From contig JAUQPV010000107.1 in the NCBI GenBank assembly GCA_030550225.1, positions 1 through 7,908 on the forward strand: a DNA stretch of 7,908 nucleotides. Direction: 5' to 3'. Positions 1-4,884 of the stretch are shown here, piece after piece. The first letter of the stretch is position 1. Every line of letters begins with the position of its first letter. A program made the translations under genes and the position numbers. Source of the stretch: Acidobacteriota bacterium (GTDB lineage Bacteria > Acidobacteriota > HRBIN11). The notes beneath the pieces are model-generated. The model saw only the letters and a program-made list of their open reading frames with translations, made no database searches and was not told where the DNA came from.

Positions 1-55
1 CCGCGCAGAAGAGGGCAAAGGGCAGAGGGCGTCGAGCAAAGGTCGGCACTGCCAT
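1..55 (-). CDS. Possible N-terminus of a secreted protein, cut by the window edge
   Basis: Reading leftward from an ATG at 55-53 (a GTG directly precedes it at 58-56), the frame stays open to the window edge and gives about 18 residues: MAVPTFARRPLPFALFCA. The basic ARR followed by a hydrophobic run looks like the start of a signal peptide. No good ribosome binding site is seen; AGAG lies about 13 bases upstream. The gene would follow the guanylyltransferase gene by 113 bases on the same strand. A competing reading is that 14-41 is part of a 7-base-period intergenic repeat like the others in this window, in which case there is no gene here. The fragment is too short to assign a function. Confidence 0.27.
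   Translation of the reverse strand, partial: MAVPTFARRPLPFALFCA
14..41 (+). repeat. Possible 7-base-period tandem repeat at the left edge
   Basis: Four phased heptamers are visible: GGCAAAG (14-20), GGCAGAG (21-27), GGCGTCG (28-34) and AGCAAAG (35-41). GGCAAAG resembles the unit GGCAAAC of the element at 4422-4497. The array may extend past the window edge, and no inverted half is visible. It overlaps a possible coding start on the other strand, so only one of the two readings may be right. Confidence 0.3.
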
Positions 56-79
56 CACGGGCGGTTCTCTAAGATGACA

Positions 80-95
80 CCGGGATGACTCCCGG
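80..95. other. Perfect 6-bp hairpin downstream of manC, terminator-like but without T-run
   Basis: CCGGGA (80-85) and TCCCGG (90-95) are perfect inverted arms around a 4-base loop. The hairpin lies 74 bases past the stop of the minus-strand guanylyltransferase gene. Neither strand has a T-run after the stem, so a classical Rho-independent terminator is not supported. It could still stabilise the 3' end of the transcript. Confidence 0.35.
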
Positions 96-168
96 CGTTC
101 CGAAAGATGTTCCCTGACTTTCTTTGTACCTCCGTCACTCCATCCCCTGTCCCTTTTCTACCGACCCC

Positions 169-1257
169 TCACGCCTCGACGGTTTCCGGCGGGAGCTGGC
201 GGACCAGGTCCTTCAGACGGGCCCCTCGGCCTTTCTTCATGACCAGGATGCGGCCCCGGTCGTGGACGACGACGACGTCCTCGAGACCGACGACGGCGAC
301 CCAGCCCGACGTGTTGACGACGATGCAGTTCCGGGCGTCGACGAGGGTGGCCGGCCCCCAGACTCGATTCGACTCACCGTTCGTCTCGACGGGAAGCCTC
401 TCCAGGGCCTCCCACTGACCCACGTCGTCCCATAAAAAGCGGGCCGTCACCATCACGATCCTGTCGGCCTTCTCCATGATGCCGTAGTCGATGGAGATGG
501 GGCATATCTGTTCGTAAGCGGTCTCCAGGGCAAACGGGAATCCCGGGTCTCCCCATCGGCGGATACACGCCCGAAGCGCCCCATAGGTATCCGGCAGATA
601 CTGCTCCAGGAGTTCTAAGATCCGACCGACCCGCCATAGGAAAATCCCCGAATTCCAGTAAAAGTCGCCCTGGACCAGATACCGCTGAGCTGTGACGATG
701 TCCGGTTTCTCATGAAAGGCCCGGACCGTATAGACGTCGGGGCGCAAGGGAACGTCGGCCTGGATGTAACCGTAGCCCGTCTCAGGTCGCGTGGGGAGGA
801 CGCCGAAGACCACCTCCCGGTCCGGTGCGTCGGCCAAGACTTCTAAGCCGATGTCGACAGTCGCCCAGAAGCCGTCCACCGGCTGGATCCAATGGTCGCA
901 GGGCAGGACCAGCATGAAGGCGTCCGGCCCATGGGTCCGCTCCAGGACCAGGGCCGCATAGGCGATGGCGGCGGCCGTGTCCCGGGCCATCGGCTCGATG
1001 AGGACTTGCTTGGACGGAATCTCCGGGGCTTGGGCCCGGACTATCGCTTGATGGTCGGACCCGACGACGACCCAGACCCGTCCCGGCGGCAGGACCTGCA
1101 AGACCCGCTCGACGGTCATCCGAAACAAACTTCGGGAGAAGAGGCCCTCGATGAAGGGTTTGGGCCGGCGGTACGTGCTGAGGGGCCAGAATCGTTCTCC
1201 CCGACCACCGGCCATGATAACGGCATGAAGCCTATCTCGCAGGTGTGGCTCGGCCAT
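169..1257 (-). CDS. manC: Mannose-1-phosphate guanylyltransferase (GDP-mannose pyrophosphorylase)
   Basis: This 362-residue protein is predicted to join mannose-1-phosphate and GTP to give GDP-mannose and pyrophosphate in the cytoplasm, for glycan or capsule synthesis. The nucleotidyltransferase signature AGGRGERFWPLS...PKPF is at residues 16-35, with EPMARDTAAA at 88-97, PETGYGYI at 158-165, FHEKPD at 181-186, WNSGIF at 201-206 and WDDVGQWEAL at 276-285. The family's usual PADH is PCDH here (119-122). The length matches the nucleotidyltransferase part alone; the C-terminal cupin of bifunctional ManC/AlgA is absent and is encoded by the gene just upstream. The frame is open to 1386, but the ATG at 1257 has GAGG six bases upstream and begins directly before the conserved region. 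The start overlaps the cupin gene by 26 bases in another frame, which suggests translational coupling. Confidence 0.93.
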   Translation of the reverse strand: MAEPHLRDRLHAVIMAGGRGERFWPLSTYRRPKPFIEGLFSRSLFRMTVERVLQVLPPGRVWVVVGSDHQAIVRAQAPEIPSKQVLIEPMARDTAAAIAYAALVLERTHGPDAFMLVLPCDHWIQPVDGFWATVDIGLEVLADAPDREVVFGVLPTRPETGYGYIQADVPLRPDVYTVRAFHEKPDIVTAQRYLVQGDFYWNSGIFLWRVGRILELLEQYLPDTYGALRACIRRWGDPGFPFALETAYEQICPISIDYGIMEKADRIVMVTARFLWDDVGQWEALERLPVETNGESNRVWGPATLVDARNCIVVNTSGWVAVVGLEDVVVVHDRGRILVMKKGRGARLKDLVRQLPPETVEA

Positions 1258-1621
1258 AGTCGTCCTCGATGCGGACGATGTCGTCCTCCCGGCAGTGCCC
1301 GAACTGGACCTCGACGATGACAAGGAGTTCCGGCCCCGGGTTGGCGACCCGGTGGGCGACCCGGGCCGGGATATAACAGCCCTCATCCGGCTTCAAGTGA
1401 AGCATCTCGTCCCCTCGTTGGACGAGGGCCTCTCCCTGGACGACGACCCAGTGCTCGCTCCGATGGTGATGGTATTGGAGGCTCAGGCGGTGACCCGGTC
1501 GGATCACCAGGCGTTTGACCTTATAGTTCGGCCCCATCCCCAGAAGTTCCCAGGCCCCCCAGGGTCGCTCGTCATAGGTCGGCTCATGGGCCGGAATCGC
1601 ATGACCCTCCAGTCGTACCAT
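1232..1621 (-). CDS. Stand-alone type II cupin, mannose-6-phosphate isomerase-like
   Basis: This 129-residue protein is a single cupin matching the C-terminal domain of bifunctional mannose-6-P isomerase/GDP-mannose pyrophosphorylase. Family hallmarks are RPWGAWELL (19-27), YKVKRLVIRPGHRLSLQ (33-49), HHHRSEHWVVVQGEA (51-65), YIPARVAHRVANPG (83-96), EVQFG (104-108) and EDDIVR (112-117) near the end. Metal ligands are probably among His51, His53, Glu56/His57 and His90. The expected reaction is fructose-6-P/mannose-6-P interconversion. Adjacency to the guanylyltransferase gene supports this, though other sugar-phosphate cupins look similar. GGTGAGG lies seven bases before the ATG. The linker before EDDIVR appears one residue shorter than usual. 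The gene is 168 bases downstream of ahcY, with a repeat element in the gap. Confidence 0.87.
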   Translation of the reverse strand: MVRLEGHAIPAHEPTYDERPWGAWELLGMGPNYKVKRLVIRPGHRLSLQYHHHRSEHWVVVQGEALVQRGDEMLHLKPDEGCYIPARVAHRVANPGPELLVIVEVQFGHCREDDIVRIEDDYGRATPAR

Positions 1622-1645
1622 CTGGGGACCTCACCAGGTCCGTAA

Positions 1646-1709
1646 AACCGGTATCGGATGCTGGGTGTCGGGTTAGTTAAAACCCTCTACCGAAAACCCG
1701 ACACCGAAT
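1646..1709. repeat. Palindromic heptamer-repeat element A
   Basis: In the ahcY-cupin gap, four phased 7-base units read forward: AACCGGT (1646-1652), ATCGGAT (1653-1659), GCTGGGT (1660-1666) and GTCGGGT (1667-1673). After an 8-base spacer (1674-1681), four units read inverted: ACCCTCT (1682-1688), ACCGAAA (1689-1695), ACCCGAC (1696-1702) and ACCGAAT (1703-1709). The core is a perfect 11-bp inverted repeat, GGTGTCGGGTT at 1664-1674 against 1695-1705, with a 20-base loop. There is no T-run after the stem in either direction. The layout matches the element at 4422-4497, although the unit sequence differs. Confidence 0.7.
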
Positions 1710-1789
1710 CCCGCCCCCTTACCGCCAACTCGGGGCCTCCAGGCCCCCAGACCCCGGTCCGCTTCCCCCTTCGCAATCCGCATTTCCGG

Positions 1790-3046
1790 TCACGTCCCCT
1801 CTTGCCAGGACGCCAGGTAGGCCCGCTGTTCGTCGGTCAGTTCGTCGATGACCTTGCCCATGGCGGCCAGCTTCAGACGGGCGACCTGCTCGTCGATCTC
1901 CCGGGGTACAGGGTAAACTTGGGGTGCCAGGGACCGACCCGACCGGGCCAGATACTCGACACAGAGGGCTTGATTGGCAAAACTCATGTCCATGACGGCC
2001 GCCGGATGGCCCTCGGCGGCGGCCAGGTTCACGAGACGGCCCTCGGCCAGCAGGTACAGGCGCCGGCCGTCGGCCAGGCGAAATTCCTCGACAAAGGGGC
2101 GCAGGACCTGGCGCGAGACGGCCATCTCGGCCAGCGCCGGGATGTCGATCTCGACGTTAAAGTGACCGGCATTCGCCAGGATGGCCCCGTCCTTCATGCG
2201 CTCGAAGTGCTCCCGTCGGAGGACGTGCTTGTTGCCCGTCACGGTGATGAAGACGTCGCCCCGGGCGGCGGCCTCGAGGAGGGGCAGGACCTCGTAGCCG
2301 TCCATGACGGCCTCTAAGGCCCGGAGCGGGTCGACCTCGGTGACGATCACATGAGCGCCCAAGCCGCGAGCCCGCATGGCGACGCCCCGGCCGCACATAC
2401 CGTATCCGCTGACGACGACCGTCGTCCCGGCGATCAGGATGTTGGTCGCCCGGATGATACCATCCAGGGTACTCTGGCCCGTGCCGTAGCGGTTGTCGAA
2501 CATGTGCTTGGTCATGGCGTCGTTGACGGCGATGATGGGATACGCCAGGACACCCTCCCGGGCCATACTCCGGAGGCGGATCACGCCGGTCGTCGTCTCC
2601 TCCGTCCCGCCGATAACGTCGGGAAGAAGCTCCCGCCGTTGGGTATGAAGCGTCGTGACAAGGTCGGCACCGTCGTCGATGGTCACGTGGGGACGGTGCT
2701 CCAAGGCCGCATGGATGTGTTTATAGTAAGTCTCCGCGTCTTCGCCCTTGATGGCGAAGACCTCGATGCCGGAATGGACGACCAGGGCGGCGGCGACGTC
2801 GTCTTGCGTGCTCAGGGGATTGGACGCACAAAGACGCACTTGCGCCCCGCCGGCCTGGAGGGTCTCGATGAGGTTGGCCGTCTCGGTCGTCACATGGAGA
2901 CAGGCCGAGACGCGAAGCCCCTCCAGGGGCCGTTCCCGTCGGAACCGTTCCCGGATGCGCCCGAGGACGGGCATAAACCGACGGGCCCACTCGATACGGG
3001 CCCGGCCAGCATCGGCCAGGGCCAGGTCACACACGTCATAAGCCAT
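1790..3046 (-). CDS. ahcY: S-adenosyl-L-homocysteine hydrolase (adenosylhomocysteinase)
   Basis: This 418-residue cytoplasmic enzyme is predicted to split S-adenosylhomocysteine into adenosine and homocysteine with bound NAD. Visible motifs are HVTTETANL (51-59), ASNPLSTQDDV (74-84), GGTEETTTG (146-154), NDAMTKHMFDNRYGTGQS (175-192), the NAD-binding GYGMCGRG (214-221), VTGN (269-272) and NAGHFNVE (292-299). Glu150, Lys180, Asp184 and Asn185 line up with the active-site residues of the family. The position of Cys195 in the human enzyme is Thr189. The end lacks the C-terminal Lys/Tyr tail of the long eukaryotic/proteobacterial enzymes, so this is the short archaeal/Thermotoga-like type. The ATG at 3046 has GAGG eight bases upstream; an in-frame TTG at 3070 is less likely. 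It lies 45 bases after metK, consistent with an operon. Confidence 0.95.
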   Translation of the reverse strand: MAYDVCDLALADAGRARIEWARRFMPVLGRIRERFRRERPLEGLRVSACLHVTTETANLIETLQAGGAQVRLCASNPLSTQDDVAAALVVHSGIEVFAIKGEDAETYYKHIHAALEHRPHVTIDDGADLVTTLHTQRRELLPDVIGGTEETTTGVIRLRSMAREGVLAYPIIAVNDAMTKHMFDNRYGTGQSTLDGIIRATNILIAGTTVVVSGYGMCGRGVAMRARGLGAHVIVTEVDPLRALEAVMDGYEVLPLLEAAARGDVFITVTGNKHVLRREHFERMKDGAILANAGHFNVEIDIPALAEMAVSRQVLRPFVEEFRLADGRRLYLLAEGRLVNLAAAEGHPAAVMDMSFANQALCVEYLARSGRSLAPQVYPVPREIDEQVARLKLAAMGKVIDELTDEQRAYLASWQEGT

Positions 3047-3091
3047 TGGATAGACCTCAAAAACAGGCAATTAATCCCGAACCCCCGCCCC

Positions 3092-4246
3092 CTACATCAG
3101 GCCCGCCGACCGGGCGATCTCGGCCGCCAGGTCCGTCCGTTCCCAGGTGAATTCGGGTTCCTCCCGCCCGAAGTGGCCATAAACGGCCGTCTTCCGGTAG
3201 ATGGGCCGCCGCAGGTTCAGATGTTCGATGATTCCCCGAGGCGTGAGCGGGAAGAACTCCCGGACGATCTTCAGGATCTTCTCGTCGGGGATCCGACCCG
3301 TGCCATAAGTATCGACCATGATGGAGACGGGTTCTGGCTCCCCGATGACATAGGCGAGCTGGATTTCCAACTCGTCGGCCACACCAGCCGCCACCAAGTT
3401 CTTGGCGATGTACCGGGCCATGTAGCTGGCCGAGCGGTCGACCTTCGTGGGGTCCTTCCCGGAAAAGCACCCGCCGCCGTGATGGGCCCGGCCACCATAC
3501 GTGTCGACCATGATCTTGCGGCCCGTCAGGCCTGTATCGGCCCGGGGTCCACCGATCTCGAATCGACCCGTCGGGTTCACGAAAATCTTCGTCCGCTCGT
3601 CGAGCCACTGGCGGGGGATGACGACCTCAATGACCTTTTCGATCATGTCCTCCCGGACGGTCTGCATGTCGACGGCCGGACTGTGCTGAACGGACAGGAC
3701 GACGGCCTCGACCCGGATGGGTGTGTTGTCCTCATACTCGACGGTGACCTGGGACTTCCCGTCGGGTCGGAGATACTCCAAGACGCCCTCCTTCCGAAGC
3801 TGGGCGACCCGCATGCAAAGCCGATGGGCCAGCATGATGGGCAAGGGCATCAGCTCCGGCGTCTCCCGGCAGGCGTACCCAAACATCATGCCCTGGTCGC
3901 CAGCCCCGCCCCGGTCGACGCCCAGGGCGATGTCCGGCGACTGTTCCTGGATGGCCGTCAGGACAGCGCACGTCTCGTAGTCAAATCCAAACTTGGCCCT
4001 CGTATAGCCCACGCTGCGGATGGTCTCCCGGACGACCTCCGGGATGTCCACATAGCAGGTCGTCGTGATCTCCCCGGCCACGAAGGCCATGCCCGTCGTC
4101 ACCAGGGTCTCGCAGGCGACCCGGCCAAGGGGGTCTTTTTCTAAAATCGCATCCAAAATGGCGTCCGAGATCTGGTCGGCCACCTTGTCGGGATGGCCCT
4201 CGGTCACCGACTCCGACGTGAATAGATACCGTCCGCGCTTTGGCAT
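3092..4246 (-). CDS. metK: S-adenosylmethionine synthase (methionine adenosyltransferase)
   Basis: This 384-residue protein makes S-adenosylmethionine from methionine and ATP in the cytoplasm. Full length and all three family domains are present. TSESVTEGHPDK (10-21) is the ATP-binding start, GAGDQGMMFGYA (114-125) is the first MetK signature, GRFEIGGPRADTGLTGRK (227-244) follows, and GGGCFSGKDPTKVDRSA (257-273) is the loop and second signature. The second signature has Cys260 where Ala is usual. The ATG at 4246 has TGAGG seven bases upstream, the same type of site as ahcY. It is the first gene of the minus-strand group, with ahcY 45 bases downstream, so SAM production and SAH removal are probably co-expressed. 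A strong predicted promoter lies about 77 bases upstream of the start. Confidence 0.97.
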   Translation of the reverse strand: MPKRGRYLFTSESVTEGHPDKVADQISDAILDAILEKDPLGRVACETLVTTGMAFVAGEITTTCYVDIPEVVRETIRSVGYTRAKFGFDYETCAVLTAIQEQSPDIALGVDRGGAGDQGMMFGYACRETPELMPLPIMLAHRLCMRVAQLRKEGVLEYLRPDGKSQVTVEYEDNTPIRVEAVVLSVQHSPAVDMQTVREDMIEKVIEVVIPRQWLDERTKIFVNPTGRFEIGGPRADTGLTGRKIMVDTYGGRAHHGGGCFSGKDPTKVDRSASYMARYIAKNLVAAGVADELEIQLAYVIGEPEPVSIMVDTYGTGRIPDEKILKIVREFFPLTPRGIIEHLNLRRPIYRKTAVYGHFGREEPEFTWERTDLAAEIARSAGLM

Positions 4247-4329
4247 GTCTCGACCTCAGGATGAAAGGGTCAACAGCGGGGCCTCCTCGGAAGTCCAAGT
4301 TTAACAGTCCGCCCCTCCCGGGACGTAGC

Positions 4330-4358
4330 ATTATGCCCGTCCCCAAACAGGATGTCAA
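4330..4358 (-). promoter_or_regulatory. Predicted sigma-70 promoter of metK
   Basis: On the minus strand there is a perfect -35 TTGACA (4358-4353), a 17-base spacer and a -10 CATAAT (4335-4330, five of six consensus bases). Transcription would start near 4323, giving a leader of about 77 bases before metK. The palindrome TCCCGGGA (4316-4323) sits at the predicted start point, and CCCCGGGG (4366-4373) lies just upstream of the -35. Either could be an operator, but such words are common in GC-rich DNA. Confidence 0.78.
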
Positions 4359-4389
4359 ATGTTATCCCCGGGGGTGACTGTTTCATTTT

Positions 4390-4560
4390 GGGTGGGTGGA
4401 TAGGTTGAGGATGGGGGAAACAGCGGATAGCGAGTGGCGAACAGCGAACGGCAAACGGTAACTGTCGCTACTCGCTATTCACTGTCCACTACTCGTTCCT
4501 GGGACCCCGTCGGGGGTCAAGCGAGTCGGGATGAGCTTTCCACCCTCCCATCCACCACCC
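4390..4560. repeat. Outer inverted repeat around element B
   Basis: GGGTGGGTGGAT (4390-4401) and ATCCACCACCC (4550-4560) are inverted arms, matching over 11 pairs with one extra G. They enclose the heptamer palindrome at 4422-4497 and a small perfect hairpin, GACCCC (4503-4508) against GGGGTC (4513-4518). The whole could be a small non-coding insertion of MITE type, but I see no target-site duplication and no coding sequence inside. Confidence 0.35.
4422..4497. repeat. Palindromic heptamer-repeat element B
   Basis: Six forward 7-base units run without a gap: AGCGGAT (4422), AGCGAGT (4429), GGCGAAC (4436), AGCGAAC (4443), GGCAAAC (4450) and GGTAACT (4457, ending 4463). Read on the minus strand, five more units follow in strict phase: AACGAGT (4497-4491), AGTGGAC (4490-4484), AGTGAAT (4483-4477), AGCGAGT (4476-4470) and AGCGACA (4469-4463). 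The two halves share base 4463. The consensus is close to RGCGAAY. The halves can fold into a stem from about 4421-4444 to 4462-4484, with G-T pairs, one mismatch and a bulged A. It lies between the divergent metK and thiC promoters. Confidence 0.8.
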
Positions 4561-4587
4561 TTGGAACGGTCATCCCCCGCCGTCTGA

Positions 4588-4616
4588 TTGACGGGGCGCC
4601 CGGAAAGGCCTAAGCT
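4588..4616 (+). promoter_or_regulatory. Predicted thiC promoter
   Basis: TTGACG (4588-4593), a 17-base spacer and TAAGCT (4611-4616, three of six -10 consensus bases) would start transcription near 4623, about nine bases before the first paired base of the TPP aptamer. That placement supports the call despite the weak -10. A perfect hairpin, GCTTTC (4614-4619) against GAAAGC (4624-4629) with loop GTCA, overlaps the -10 and start point. Confidence 0.5.
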
Positions 4617-4631
4617 TTCGTCAGAAAGCGT

Positions 4632-4728
4632 GGACCTGGGGGAGCTTGGGCAACCAGGCTGAGAGGGTCCCTACGGCGGGACCGACCCCTGGAACCTGAT
4701 CCGGGTAATGCCGGCGGAGGGAAGGTCC
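4632..4728 (+). promoter_or_regulatory. TPP (THI-box) riboswitch aptamer
   Basis: The conserved TPP aptamer is clear. The closing stem P1 pairs GGACCT (4632-4637) with AGGTCC (4723-4728). The pyrimidine-binding arm has CTGAGA (4659-4664), followed by a P3 hairpin, GGTCCC (4666-4671) with GGGACC (4678-4683). The pyrophosphate arm has ACCTGAT (4694-4700), a CCGG/CCGG stem (4701-4704 with 4711-4714), GTAATGCC (4705-4712) and GGAGGGAA (4716-4723). It binds thiamin pyrophosphate in the nascent or full mRNA and represses the downstream thiC gene. No T-rich terminator follows, so control is probably at translation. Confidence 0.95.
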
Positions 4729-4780
4729 GCTCGAACCTATCTCTCCCTGTATGCCTCCCTTCCCTTCCGGTGTCCCTCCA

Positions 4781-4884
4781 GGTCCCAAAACTCCGGTACG
4801 GGCCGACCCGTCTACCCGGGGCCGATCCCTATAGACGGAGACTCGGGACTCGGCACCCGGGACCTAACTCACGGAGGTGGGACC
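4781..4884 (+). promoter_or_regulatory. Candidate expression platform: ribosome-site-sequestering helix of thiC
   Basis: The thiC ribosome binding site GGAGG (4873-4877, seven bases before the ATG) can be hidden. GGTCCC (4781-4786) pairs with GGGACC (4879-4884), and CTCCG (4791-4795) pairs with CGGAG (4872-4876), giving 11 base pairs around a small internal loop. Inside, CCGTCTA (4808-4814) and TAGACGG (4832-4838) form another perfect 7-bp hairpin. GGTCCC at 4781 could instead pair with GGGACC at 4678-4683 in the aptamer P3, which is a possible switch when TPP is absent. The pairing is read from sequence; the mechanism is inferred. Confidence 0.5.

Noticed and set aside
1258..1386. 43-residue extension of the guanylyltransferase
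   Set aside because: The extra residues are Ser/Arg-rich, out-of-frame readings of the cupin gene. The ATG at 1257 has its own ribosome site and precedes the conserved domain.
1232..1386. One bifunctional gene broken by a frameshift
   Set aside because: Domain order is the reverse of the known fusion. The cupin ends normally after its family's DDYGR, and the second gene has its own start and ribosome site.
3077..3094. G-rich minus-strand tract in the metK-ahcY gap as a quadruplex
   Set aside because: Only three close G-runs are present; a fourth needs a 9-base loop reaching into the metK coding end. Too weak to annotate.
2351..4144. 597-residue plus-strand open frame opposite ahcY and metK
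   Set aside because: It lies antisense to two genes with complete family motifs, its translation is low-complexity Asp/Gly/His/Arg-rich, and it has no recognisable domain. It is a shadow of GC-rich codon bias.
4278..4300. SAH riboswitch opening (CCGAGGAG) in the metK leader
   Set aside because: The complementary closing strand CUCGG and the rest of the conserved core are not found, so it is not annotated; kept only as something to test.
4708..4884. N-terminal extension of thiC starting at the ATG at 4708
   Set aside because: That ATG is the conserved TAATGCC of the TPP aptamer. The added residues match nothing in ThiC, and the ATG at 4885 has a strong ribosome site.
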